Below are positions 14,868 through 28,100 of a stretch of DNA of 64,000 nucleotides, piece after piece. Source of the DNA: Pestalotiopsis fici W106-1 (taxonomy: Eukaryota > Ascomycota > Sordariomycetes > Amphisphaeriales > Sporocadaceae); contig NW_006917092.1 in the NCBI RefSeq assembly GCF_000516985.1, positions 3,240,619-3,304,618 of the forward strand. The letters run 5' to 3'. The notes beneath the pieces are model-generated. The model was not told where the DNA came from and did not search any database. It saw only the letters and a program-made list of their open reading frames with translations. The translations under genes and the position numbers were made by a program. How positions within the stretch are numbered: position 1 is the first letter of the stretch; every line of letters starts with the position of its first letter.

Positions 14868-15095
14868 TTTATAATTTAGAAATTTTAAAGCTATGATATT
14901 TTAAAGGTTATTTTAAAAACTTATATAATTTAACATTTATATAATAATTTATAATATATTATATAAATTATTAAATTTATAATTTTAAAATTTTTATAAA
15001 TAAATTTATTTATAAATATTTTTATTAATCATGTTTTTTATTTAATCTTTAAACATAAGATAACTTTGCGTTATTTATATAAGCAAAAAAAGAAA
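14868..15095. repeat. Extremely AT-rich block, possible RIP relic
   Basis: About 230 bp composed almost only of A and T, with TTTATAA/TTATAT words on both strands, set sharply into roughly balanced flanks. It lies about 230 bp upstream of the AsnRS start. Possible origins are a short transposon remnant destroyed by repeat-induced point mutation, a mitochondrial DNA insertion, or a replication or scaffold-attachment element. No open frame runs through it. Confidence 0.75.
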
Positions 15096-16350
15096 GCCGG
15101 CCTCCGGATTAAGCATTATGCTTCCGCGGCTCGATAAATGCCTGTCACGTAAATGCAACCCGCTTCAAACGAGCAAAGGATCACAGTGTGTATACTCTGA
15201 ACCCTTAGTACGTTTGTTAGAATTGGCATGCCTGGATGGGAATCCATTTGTCCCCTAGTTCTTTGCACCGATCCACAGCCTTACTGCACCTTGCATTCTC
15301 CTTCTTTTGCTCCCTTGCTCCCCATTCCCGCCCCGCACATGGTCCTGACTTCTGCCCAATGATGAATTGTTCTGGGTGCTATCTACACTATGTACAGATA
15401 CTATTGAAGCTCCAACTGCCAGATTGCCGGGACATGCCTGTACGTAGTATGCGGGTGATTCCTGCCCACGATGCAATCTCCATACGCACTAGCACCAAGG
15501 ACGTTAATATGGGCGTCTACCGGCGGACTCCTTTGGCCAATTTGTTTTCGTTCTAGCTGCGCTTCTCTAATTCGCCCGCGGATGCGGTACGTAGTAATAG
15601 TATGGGTAATAGCAAGTATTCTTTAAGAATATGACCAACTTGATCAGTGCAGAATGTGGATCCTCTTAGATCATGATTCGGCACGCAAGTATATTACCGG
15701 TTCGCCCGTATGGAGGCTGTGATGGATCAAACATTGCTTCCCTTGTGCCTCTGCATCCCTACAGCACCCCCAAAAAAGACCACAGAGATCCATATGTCTT
15801 GTTAAAACCTCATCCGCACGGTACATCTCCGCGTCATACAAGATCGATGGGTAGGACAGAGATCTGTCCACAGGTAGCCGATTCCACGCTCCTGGGAAAC
15901 AAGCACGTTACACTATGCGGACGGGTATTTTTCTGAACACAATATGAACAAGGCGGATTCTGCGAAACGCAGTCACGTCTATATACAGCCTTCATTATCC
16001 TCACTTATTTCTTCCGTCATTTTCATCTGGATGTTTTAGACAGGCCAAGTCGTTTTCAATATATTTGTCTCGCGTTGCAAGATACATGGTTGAGGGTCGA
16101 TGACTACTTCCCAGCCAGTGGCCGAGGAGACTCACCATGTATCATTGGCTGCTCATGAGGCTGCTTCTGGAAACTTGCTATAAATAAAGCATTTTTCTCG
16201 AGTATTCTGCCAAATGCCCTTATTCCTCGACGGCATGACATCACGGGGGTACAGTACCTTGGCAAAGAGTAACCGTCGTCTAATTTTATCTCCATTTTGT
16301 GATTTAAAGTCGCTTCTTTTCCCCTTTCGTGATACAACCATCACCTCACC
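15096..16350. other. Intergenic region
   Basis: Only short overlapping frames without recognisable motifs. The last few hundred bases presumably contain the promoter and leader of the PARG-like gene; the sequence just before its ATG is C/A-rich (TCACCTCACCATG). Confidence 0.4.
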
Positions 16351-17549
16351 ATGCCACCAGCCCGGCCCAAGCCAAGCGACGTCGCTGCCGAAACGAAGAA
16401 GAACGAGATTCCTGCAATCAAGTCGCAATACTCACATGTATGGCCGTGCCATTCATATCTCTGGCACTCGCCAGCTACCCAGATTCAACTACAGCGGGAG
16501 CTCAACCAAAGCCTACTGCCGCCGTCGTTCTGTGTGTCTAGCATCCTCTGGCTGCTGCCCTTTATGCTGGCATCTGTTTACTGATTCAATGCAGCTGTTC
16601 ATCATGCCGATCCAGTGGATTTCGCTATTGAATGGGAAAGGAGCCATAAGGCAGCAGGGAACGAGACCCGTGTACCCTTTATTTGCGCAGCAAATGACAG
16701 AAGACCAGGGTGCGGAATCTCTTCAACGTCTATTAAAAGGGAGCGCAACAGAAGAAGAGGAAGCTAACATTCATGAATCAGTGGTGATTGGGAGACTGGT
16801 GTTATTGGTGCGCTGGATGCATCCCATAATATATTATATCGAATTACTAACTGAGGCTAGGCTACGAAGAACGATTGTGCCGTCGCAGCAACTTGTCGGC
16901 CACTCTTGCTACGCCAGGACCCGGCTCGACAGTCGCGTCAAACTATCCAATCCCCAGCGAGGGCGGGATCTACTCTCAGTTTGTCGTTGTGTTCCGTGGG
17001 CCCCACGATGCTTACGAGAAGCTGCCGCAATGGGCCAGCCTGCCAGTCATTTCTATTCCTGCCGCACGCTGGCCAAAGCTTAGTCACGGAGGGACCAAGT
17101 ATGCCTTTCCACTGGAGAGGGAAATGGTGATGAATAAGATTCGCGCCGGCCTGCTCATCTGTGCAGGCCAAGGCTTCAGCCAGGTGGTGATTATGGACTT
17201 TGGCCTGGGCAACAGCAACCGCAATCCACCGCAGGAAATTGCCGAGATGTGGAGGGAGGTCTTCATGTGGGACCCCGAAATACGTGGCCACTTCTCGCAC
17301 GTGGCATTCGTCTTTGAAGACCCTTACCAGAGCACGACAAAGCTCATTCTGGACGACATTGCTAAGAAGAGCAAAGGTGGATCTAGTTCCAAGAAGTCGA
17401 AATCCTCATCTAGCTCCAGCTCCAGCTCCAGCACGCACTCGTCGCCTAGCGACTACGATATCTTTGCAAACGTCTTCTGCTCGCAAGCAATTCAACAAGA
17501 AGTGGCTCGCATCGATCCTCGCTTCTCTCTCTCAACACTTACATCTTGA
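16351..17549 (+). CDS. Microbial-type PARG / TIGR02452-like macro-domain protein
   Basis: Resembles the family of microbial-type poly(ADP-ribose) glycohydrolase domain proteins, which in characterised members remove ADP-ribose polymers. Exons: 16351-16531, 16595-16709, 16782-16807 (26 nt) and 16861-17549, giving 336 residues. Branch sites GCTAAC and TACTAAC precede the last two acceptors. The joined core reads RRPGGDWETGVIGYEERLCR, aligning with the family signature PGGG...QEE.LCRRS, but the third Gly is Asp and QEE is YEE; the second Glu, the catalytic position in bacterial PARG, is kept. After SNYPIPSEGGIY come GTKYAFPLEREM and VVIMDFGLGNSNRNPPQE, then a serine run (about residues 280-300) from an AGCTCC microsatellite. 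The first 60 residues are the least certain: another frame (about 16476-16530) also looks protein-like. Activity on ADP-ribose is inferred. Confidence 0.78.
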
Positions 17550-20500
17550 TACGGTGGATTCAATATTAGGAGTTACTGTTTGCAAGTCATCTAGCCGGTG
17601 GCTATGTTGAGGCGGCGTTCCGGGTTTGCAGGTTTTCCAAGGTGATTATTCGCCTCTGTATTCTGTCAATTGTAAGTTGTATCAACCCCGTATTTCATCG
17701 TTTTACAATACGGGTGCCAATTAGGGATATATTAGGGATATATAGGCAGTGGCATGCAACAGACACTAATAAAGTAATTATCTAAATGCCAACTCTGTTG
17801 CTGGGATCCGATTCAAGAGGACTCGGCTCAGCGTATATTGGTCATGATGTATGGATACCTACTGCAATCAATGGGGCTTTTTATCGGACTATCACCTCAA
17901 GCTTTGATATATAAACCCGACCATACTTTTGTGCTTATCAGAGTCTAATCCCCTAAAGATATGATGTCTACTATTATTATTCATGTCGAACCTTGTATAA
18001 AAACTTTATACCATGCTTGAAGAACACCGACCATTTCCCATTTGACACAAAGTTGGGACGAGTCGAATGGGTCAGCCAAGGTAACTGTTCATCGGTACCG
18101 AGCCTGCCAAAGTCTGGAGCTTGTGATGACCCGTTTGGCTTATGCATGCCAGCACACTCAATTTTGTGCGGGTCCACGATAGTGGATGGTGGTTACACAC
18201 TGCCTTATCCAGAGTCTCGAGTCAAGCATTTATTCAAGTCTCAATGGTCTTGGCACATTTATGGTCTGGTAGGTCCCAGTAAGTTACCGAGATGGATATC
18301 CACAAGTAATTGTGAATGATCGACCATTCACTAGCACGAGTCATATGCAATTTGGAGGTGGGAAGACAGCAAAAACAAGGTTTCTCAGGTTGCCAGGATG
18401 GGAAGCACGGGGGTCAACCCGAAGCGGCACATCCCTCCCGTCAGTTTCCCGTGAGATTTCTGGGCATGGGGTATCGAGACTTCGATACGTACATAATGAA
18501 GGTTGGTTGCACGCAGAGCTCGGGTCTGAGCAAAAGCCCCTCTCCTCCGAAACATGATATTCTACGGCGTTTCTCCAGCATTAGCTTCACTCGTTGGGAA
18601 AGAGATTCGCCAAAAAAACACGGACTTCACGCGTCGTGGACAATGTTCAATCATCAGACTTCTACATATATACATACGTACATAATCTCAGTGTGACATG
18701 GCACTGCAGTGTAACGGCTTTCTTGCAGATTATCCGCCGGTCGAATCACCCTGAAGAAATCGACAGCAGAACTTCGAGCCCGCACTCAACTTCTTCGCCA
18801 ACGCAACGACACGCGAGATACCACAATGAAAGAAGGAAAACTATCATCGAATGAGAAGCAAGACCGGTTTCAACTATCAGGTGCCCGCCTCGATCTGCAA
18901 GCCAAGCGCTTCAAGCGGTTGCGTGCAGCCAAGATACACCCTTTACGATCAATCTGCAGTGGGCCGCAGATCCAATCTCATTGAGTGATGGGCCATCTTC
19001 AGGTCTCTAGGGCACTGCAAGTTGCCTCTTCTGTCCCATCCTGATACACAGATCCTGCAATCGTTGTGTCGAGCTGCAGAATAGACACCCCATCGGAGCA
19101 CACCAAGTTTGTACCGCGAGCGACGACGGACCAGTATCGATTCAGCGCAACCCATCACCGCCATTTGAACGACGCGAGACATCGGCCGAATACCCCGTGA
19201 TTCATATCCAAGAGGCTCTATGGAGTGATTGATAGATCAAAAGTGCTCATGATGGTCGTTGACTGTCTTGGATCGCAATATCTGCTTGCCCTTGGGTTTC
19301 TCCACACCGGAAATTTCTGACAGAAGCTATATGACAGCCGGCTGACATCTTACACGTCAATTTTTTGGCACAAAGTCCGATCCCAACGTTGCCCCTCTTA
19401 GTCAATCGCTCGAGCGCGGCAAGCGAATCGAAACGGCCACAAACTCGAATCAAATTAGCCATGCTGCGCCCGTGCGCATTGACAGCTTGGAAAGAGGAGG
19501 TTGCGTCCAAGCTCGCTACGGCCGAGGTGCATAGCTTGAGGATCAGACGAACACCCAGCCTCTGGCTACAACGTCACACACAGCGCTGCGTGTCTCGGGC
19601 TCGTATAGATTCTACCATTTCCCCCAAGATACACCGCATTGACTCTCGAGGCGGAGCCCTATCTGCCTGTTACAAGGTAAGGACTTGATCAAGTCGTGCA
19701 ACGAAAAGAAACGTGGAATAGATTGGCATTGAATAGGCCGCAAATCACGTAAAAAGGCTGAGACCGTTGTAGCGGTCTGACTGTGAGAGGTCAACCTCAC
19801 GTAAGGCTATTGGGCCGCGAACCCATCGTAGTGACAAGTCTTTTTTTCAAGAATCCGGAATTTCTGGACTAGCATGCATCCTCATTCGTGCTCGTACGTA
19901 CAGAATAAGCTTGATCATTCAACATCCATGTATCTTGATTCGCAGCTGTCCCGTAGGGGCTTCCTGCAGACCACTTCTTATCATGCAAAGCCGACAAAGG
20001 CACACTCTGGCATGCTTCTAGAATCTGCGTATTCGTATGAGATGTACATTGCATCCTGTTACAATGGATTGCCGCAATAGGAATGACAGCAAATGATTCG
20101 CAGCGTTGCTGGCCCGTAGTACACAACCCTTGACAGCACGGCTGCAGAATCGCTATCTACATTGTTGTTGGACGAAGCGAATGCACTGTACTTGGTGGTC
20201 TTGGTCTTTGTTCAGATTTGGTTGTTTTGGCGATAACATCTTTCGTGTATTCAGGCACCAGGATGCCCTTCTTGCTCACTAAAATAGCACCCGGTGGCTA
20301 GAATTCTGACGGATACAGAAATTAACTGTGTAGTTATCCGGATATCCGTCTCTTTACCTTTGAAACTGCCACAAGGACACAAATGGTGTTGCGACGATGC
20401 TTAGATTTCTTAATTGATGTCCAAACCATTAATTTACTATGGATAGCACGTGGAGACTGAATAAGGATGATTTTGTCGTTGGAAGTCACCCTATCTGTAG

Positions 20501-23500
20501 AATTAATCGTTTTATCGCGGGATCAGAAATCTTGAAAGCACCTCTGCCGGACTCTCACCCAATGTGGGGAGAGCAAAAAATTAAACATACGGGTGCGAGC
20601 TGGTTTGTCCCTTTCACGATATAATGTTTGTATTCATAGGGAATATTCATGTAGAAGAATCCAACAATGATCAGCATAACACGAGTACGGTCCGAGCCTG
20701 ATCATTGAGGCTCTTGCGACTGTTCGTTGAGTTGACGGTATGAGTCTTCCGCCAGCATAGTTATTATTGTCGATCCTCCCTAATATGAGGCTGGCTAGGT
20801 TGTAATGACCACTGCCCCGTCACTCGCTAAGCCTTGACCGAAGCTTGTGGTTTCATCAACTAGAGTTGTTCCCAATAGGTATTTCTCCTGACTCCAAGCA
20901 GAACTCGAATGCAAATATTGTTGATCATACGTGCTTATCGCACTTCACTTGCTTCAACGGACAAGGAGACTCGACATCATTCAGGTGAAAACGTCCAGCC
21001 ACGCGGTCTCGTCGCATAGGTTGCTCATCATGCGGTACGACCGTTCCACTACGTGACGAATCGTTCTAGCGAAGGAGCACTGGATATGCTGAGCGACCAC
21101 TACAAAGCCCCGTAGTTGGAAATATGCTGTCTTATGCTGTGCCAGCTGTCACATCAAGCTTTGTGGGTAAACGAAAAAGTTGATGATATGGTTGGTAGCT
21201 AGCCCGTACAGTGTATTCTTCTGTGAATGACTTGGGGATAACACGCGTCCATCCATGCTGGCATACATTACCATCTTGTCAAGAGTATGTGCCAAGAAAT
21301 AAAATTAACCAAGAAGATGGCAAGGACTTCTAGGTGCTATCTGAATGCAAGCAATAGTGTGGCTATCTACGATTGTGCTCGATAGAGATCCTCAGTTACC
21401 TGCACGCTGGTTGCTGGCAATCACAGCATGTCACACCCTCAGCGCTTGAGTTGGGTCTCACCGGTGTCGAGGAGACGGTACATTGGCCGAGGTACCAGAA
21501 AACTGTAGTTTCGATCTATCCATGAACCCTTCTGCCACCGCTGAGAGAATTCTTGACCGGTCTCTTTTTCTTCAACCGATGTAATGCCTGAATTGTCAAC
21601 TCCTTGGTCCTTAGGGGAACGTGGCCAGCTGACAATGGTTGAAGATAGGACTTCAGGTCTACAAAGAAGATGCTGCAGAACCGAATCTGCAACTTGCACT
21701 CCTCATCTATCTCTCAGTGTTTATGTTGGTATCCAAAATCATACCATATTCCCGTTTGCATCTGTAGCCAAGACAGACAATGTACACCAAGTAGGCCGTA
21801 CTCATTGAAGACTGATGCTAATGCTGGTGGTAGATCTATTCCACGATTGAGTAGTTCCCGGATGATAAATGTCTATCGATGGCAAAACATATTGGCAAAA
21901 TGTCACAACGATAAATACTTGATCAGAATGATATCTAATACTATGTGCCATCAAATATCAACGGCAATGGATGTTTTTAGAAATCTGGTCCATCGAATCT
22001 GATTTCCTTTGCTATATAATCATTGGGCAAGGCATACTCCTCCCCAAGTTGAAGGGGGGTTCAGGGGGCGTTTCCCCAAGTAAACCGCCGTGTTGCTCGG
22101 CCAAAGGCTAAAAGCACAACGATTGAGTCCCTCGAAAGAAATGCAACTAACAAAAATACTACAGGGTCGAATGCAAGTAAAACGATATTAGGCAAGCTTA
22201 GCGACTGCCGGACCGGGACGCCTCAACGGGATCTTGATGGCAGATGCGGGTCTGTTTGTAACCCCCCAACCCTGCCTGACAGCCTGCGTGAAGAGATCTT
22301 GAGAAGGATGGGCCCTGTTACTATCAGTATGGGTGTTTATGGCTGTTGGCTTCAGCAATGTTCACCCAGTTCAGATCTTGGTGGCTGAGAAAGGCCCCCT
22401 GAACTGACGGCTCGAGACCAATGACTCGAGGCTAATTGCCCGCCAGGCGGCAGATGAAAGAGACTAAACGAGACACTTGTTGATGTCGAGTCCTGGTCAA
22501 ACGTAACCAGGATCCTCGAGCGTGAATGTTGTTAGGACCATCGAGATTCTGAATACTGCATCCCGAGCTGTCAAAGTTTTAAGAGCCTTGCTCTTTTCGT
22601 ACGAGCAACTGCAGACAGGTATCTAGGCAAGATGACAGATATGGCGGGCTAGAGTACTCCGCACCGGTGTTGATTGGAGACGCTCGTCATCGTGTTTGTC
22701 GGCAGCATTTCTCCTCATGGACTAGAATCCAGACATGTAATTATTCCCGTCAGTATCAACATGCGTCCTGGTCCGGAACAGATTTCCGGCGCGTAGGGAA
22801 GGTCCAAAGGATACTTTCTTTCGTAGTATTTTCGGCGTTGATGACCCTCCAAGTGTGCCGCACTGTACGTGGAAAACACACCGGTCTGAACGAGGCCCTT
22901 TGTAACCATTTCTGCCATGGTTCTTGAAGCAGGGCACTCCTTGCGATTTTGGCCTCGTGGTGGAGTCGTCGAGACCCAGAGCAATGAAATCAGGATGATG
23001 CAAACCGCTGCCAAGCTGGCCGCACAGCGAGTCTACAGGTGTACGAATGGACGAACATGGACATAGATCCGAGGGTTCAGGAGCGGAAGATTTCAGGCGG
23101 CACAATGCTCGTACGTGATCAATTGTTGGTGGGAAAGATGTGATGTAAAAGAGTCAAGCTGAACAATCACTTCTTTCTTGAAATCACTGTGGAGCTAGTT
23201 AGTCGTCGCAATAGTCTCGATTCACGATCCCCAGATCCCGGATCCATGGAGACAGCTCTGCGCACTCCACATAATGACCTCGTCTTTACGAAGACCCGTA
23301 GAAACGGAGTTTCCTAGGTAGGCTGGTGTTGGTATTTGTGGCTGGCCACTGGACTCTGGTGCCCCTGCTCAGCGTTACGAGGAGCACTCGTGGAACTCTT
23401 TGCATATCCAATTAGACAAACATGGCTTTCCCTACTCCTGGTAGTGTCCGGGATATGGACCTGGCGCGTAATTGGCGATCCGGCAGCTGGCTCGGTTCCT

Positions 23501-25115
23501 ATTGGGTTTGCTCACGGACAATGCTCCGGAACTGCAGGATGAGACTTCCGCTCACGTCAAGTATCAATGCGGGTTGGTACCTCTTGACTTTGGAACCAAC
23601 ATCCAGCAAGCATCCCGAAGTGGATCAATTCCTCAAAGTATGAGACTCATAACCTTGACTGATGATCGTGCGATATACTAACCAACTGTGTCGAGTGCCG
23701 AGGTTATTCGCCTTGTGATCAACTACCCATACGACAGAGCTTCATGGCATCGTGGAAAGCCATCAATGGCCCCAGCCTTTGCCCCATATGAGACTAAGGG
23801 ACGACATCCACTGGGAAGGCGCTCGAGGGTAAGTCCAGGTGCAGAATCTCTCAGAGATTCCACGATATGCGAGTCTTGTAGCCACATGATTGAATTACCA
23901 CCAGTTGATAGGCATTTAGAAATTCTCTGAAACCATACGGACGAGGTATGAGCTTCTCTAATGCTCACACACGGATGCTTTGGTCAAGCCGCAAGATATT
24001 GCCGTGAATTGTCCATGTCTTTGCCTCCTATGGTACTTCTTGGCCGTAATGGATATATGAATGACTGGGATTTGCTACGAACAGATTCGACATGGCAATA
24101 TTGGTTGGGGGCTATAACACCCAAAACACTCGATTCAAGACAGACCACGATTCCCCCAACCCCAAAATCTTCTTCCTAGTACCGAAGTGCTTTCCGCTCA
24201 GCATATATGCAATTCCTTTTTACGAATAACTCTCTTGAATCATCTATCACAAGTGTCAGTCATCCTGATGTCTTTGAATGGATATGATTTGTTGGATCGC
24301 AACTGCCGATGAGAAACATGAAATCTCGGGCCACCCGCCATGCATCATCCCTGAACACGAGGCGGCCCGAACATAATTTTAAGCCTCAATCACGAGGAGC
24401 CATGTACGGGATGTTACCTCGGAAAGCCCTATCTGATCATTGTAGACTCAAGAAATATTGAGACATTCACCGGGTAAACGTTATCGTGACGAGCCATGAC
24501 GAGCAGCAAGCAAGAAGCCAATTCGTGTGCAGGGCATTAAAGAACCACTTCAGTCAATGCACAGAAGCAGCAACTCATAATAGGCTTGATTTTGCCAGCC
24601 AAGGACTTCCCAATGTACTATCCAGAGCTTGCTCACGATGCCTTTGCCTACTCCTACTAATGAGGCATTAGGTCCAAGGCTAGTTCAGTAGCTTTTGCTT
24701 TTTGTGCGGTGGATGCTTGAAGGTTCTTCCCGCCCGAGTCAAATATAATATCCCCTAACCTTAATACTGCTGGGCTGAATGTCGGCATTTGTTCTTTGTC
24801 GTCTCGTGGCCAATGTTTCAAAGGGGAGCGAATACTGATACACAAGGGATGTATAGATACGAACATGCCGAAGCTTGGCACGGTCGAAACATCGCAGAAT
24901 AATGCAAGTTTGGAAGATCATTAGCGTCGTAATCATCATCGGGTTTATTCATTGGCTTGAAAACAGGGCCATCTTGCCCTGTGCTATTTGATTTAGCTCT
25001 AGTGATCCGCTTCGGCTTTGAAACCTTGAGATGAACCATGGACGGTGGAATCTCTGAACTTCATTACTCGTAGAGGGCATCATAACCCACTCAAGTCGGA
25101 GTGTTCAACTTTTGT
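17550..25115. other. Gene-poor region, no supportable gene
   Basis: About 7.5 kb with only short frames on both strands. The most protein-like pieces are at 22715-23105 (-) and 23336-23680 (+), but neither carries a motif I can name nor connects to neighbours by good splice sites. TTAGGGATATA occurs twice near 17724 and is not a telomere array. The part next to 25116 holds the SEC24 3' end. Confidence 0.45.
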
Positions 25116-28100
25116 TTACCAGTAGGCCGGCCGAAGTCCGCTGAAGTTGCCTAGAGTACTGGAGAGGTTCTCGTCACCATCCTTTTTCCGATGACCGGCA
25201 AGCTGATCCAAGTTCCAAGTCAGCATTTCCCTTATGTTAAAGTACACAAGACTATATTGGCCAAACGACAGACGATAGATTGAGACTTACCTCAAGTTGC
25301 ACACCCTTGTGTAACGATACCAGCCAGTCAACATAGCTTTGAGCCTCATTGTTTCGATCCTCAACCAGCATTCTCGCAAATTCGAACTCGGCTCCGTCAA
25401 TACCTTGCCGAGCAAGCTGGATGGTCAGAGCCTTGGAGCCACGTAGAGTCTTCAGGAACTCGATTATGTTTCGGACTTGAGCATTTAAATGCGTATCGAG
25501 ATGCGGCAAGCTTGAGCTATACGGGTCCAGCGCCTTGAGACTATCCTTCCCTTCTCCAAAGAGATCAGACAAGAGGTTGGGTGATGTTTGGCTGTGGAAC
25601 CAGATGAGACATTGCTGGCCATTGTCGACAAGGTAGACACCACCCGGCTCAATGCGTGAAAATGACGCACGAAGACTTGGTGGCACCTTGAGGTGGCCAT
25701 TCTCGTCTGGAAATCCATCCTCGGCAGTGAGATTGTGTATCGGGATCATGCGTGGGTATAGGTAGACACTTAACTCCCCAGCGCCCATGGATCTGACCAT
25801 GCGCATCTCATGTATTCTGCGATCCGAGCTCTCATTCCCGCCCTTGAATGCACGGCATTTCAGGAGACCGAGCATGTACATGGAAAATTCTTTGAGTCTC
25901 TCGGGCATGATCAACTGGCCAGGGGGATGTGACGATGTTGTCAAATTCTTCCTGTAATTGGCGAGCACATCAATGGTTCTCTCCGTGAGGTGCTGCCGGG
26001 TCTCCTTTAGTGTTGCCGAGGTCGTTGCAAGCTTGGTGGCGGCTTCCTTGGCCAAAATCGATACAACGGCATCTTGATCAATCATCTTGACGCATTCTCG
26101 AGTCACCTCGCTGACACTGGCGATAATGTTGCAGCACCGCACGCGCCGTTGACCCGAGGCTGTCGTGTACAGAAGTGCTGACTGGAAGTGTGCGTCTAGC
26201 TTGGCGTCTAGCTTGCCATCATAGCCGAAAGTCACTCCAATCGCCTTGTCGGCATCAATGACTCCGATTTCGAGATCTGCACCAAAGGTGTGTTGCTGCA
26301 GATTGTAAAGTCAGTATCCAACTATGCATAGATTGTCTAGCCGCACTTACGAGGAAAGAACCATGATAATCCTTGATCTGGAGACCATTGGAGCACCGCA
26401 CCTTCATCAGTGCTTGGTAGCCAGTCTCCCTGGTCACCGTGTGCGTGATCTCAAGCGAGAGTTTGGCATTGTCTCGACCAGCCACGAAGTTGGGATAGTA
26501 GAAAGTCTCTCCGCCAGTCAAAGAAGCGACATGTCCAATAGTGGCAATGTCCAAATAACCACCGGATGGTGCAGCCAGGAAGAAGTCGACTCCAATTCCC
26601 GAAGCAACCATTTTCTCAGCCGTTTTCTTCCAGCCAGGATGCTCAGCCGTGTAGAGCTTCTTGTCCAGCTCTCCACCCGGGTGCTTGCCGTCGTCTCTCA
26701 TGAAGAGTCGGCCGGGACCCCATGTCGGAAGTGCGGATAAAGAGCAGACAACCTTGCCGCCAGTCTTGTCGAGAGCAGCAATGGCCGAGTTGAGCGTAGG
26801 CAGTAGAGCGGGCTCTGGGTTCTTTACGCTCGAAAACAATGTAGGTAATCTGGTCAGCAAGGATGTGATGACGGCCCTTGATTCCACGGGATCAACGAAA
26901 AGACCATCGCTGAGGGGCACAAAAGGGTCTTCCACATCTGGCATGACCATCATCTGAGGTTGTTCTAGCGATGCCTGTTGATTGATCAGTGACTGCCCTG
27001 TCAACAATGCACAGCAAAACTTACGTGGCAACTGTAGAAGTGTATTTCCTTGTCATATGTCAGGAAGCCCACTTTGGCACCCTGGGGCAGCCTCCGCTTC
27101 GGTTCTCCATTTTCGTCCACTTCGTCTTCAGCTGAATATAGTGCGGAAAGGATTCCATCACAGAAAGCCTCAAGGAAGCCCTTGTTGAAGGCTTCTTGAG
27201 TAACATCGATCAAGAAGAGCCAATTGAGACCAACGGGCTCCTTGGTCCAGTACTCTTTTGGAACTGTGAACTCGACTGTGCCGCGGCACAATTCGGGACG
27301 CTGGTCTCTGTCCACTCTTACACCCTGGGGTGTTGTCGCACAGAAGTATTCTGATGGTGTATCGTTGGGATAAGTGCAAAGGTTGCACACGAACTTTCCA
27401 CCACCGTTTCTAAACACCATGAAAGGATTAATCTGTTGAATTCGTTGTTAGTCTTCATCATATCTGTACGTAGGCTGGTATGTTGGTGCTCAAAATGTGG
27501 GGTCGCCTCTGATGTAGTCAAAATAGCCAAGCATAAACCCTTTCGCGAGCTACTTTTGGGAATGTTTTACAAGTTGCGACAAAGAGAGGACTCACGCTAC
27601 AGTATCAGATTAGCATTGATCCAAACAAAGACCGAGAAGCCATCCCCAACGTAGTGATCTACCGACACTGGCTCAAGATCTGGCAGAAAGCCCAACCCAA
27701 TCTTGAAGGAGAATTATACTTACTAGGCTCTACATCTTCTGCACCTTGGCGGGCCAACATCACCAAAGTCTAACACGGGGACTTCAAGTTCGCCCGGTTG
27801 AAGCTTGGCCAAAGGCTGGACAAGTAGACCCATGGGCAGGCCAGTGCTTTTCAATCCTTCTGCCGTCGCAGGGATATTGTTCATGGTCAACCTAGTGAAT
27901 TGTGGTGCAGAATTGCCCTGATCGTAGGAGACAAATGATGTCGCGGCGGGAGGCGGCACGTGACGCTCGAACGTGGGATACGTGTTGTTCAGGTAGAACT
28001 GCTGGGGGACGTCTCGCGAGACCGGGACACTGGGGATATCGTCAGGCGATACCTGACCAGCGGCAGATGCTGGCACGAATGCAGACTGAGGACCGGCGTC

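Noticed and set aside
17720..17750. Telomere-like TTAGGG words
   Set aside because: Only two separated occurrences inside TTAGGGATATA; no array, so no evidence for a telomere.
22715..23105. Two overlapping minus-strand frames of 99 and 127 residues
   Set aside because: Both cover the same DNA in different frames and neither matches a family; at most one could be real and there is no sign which.
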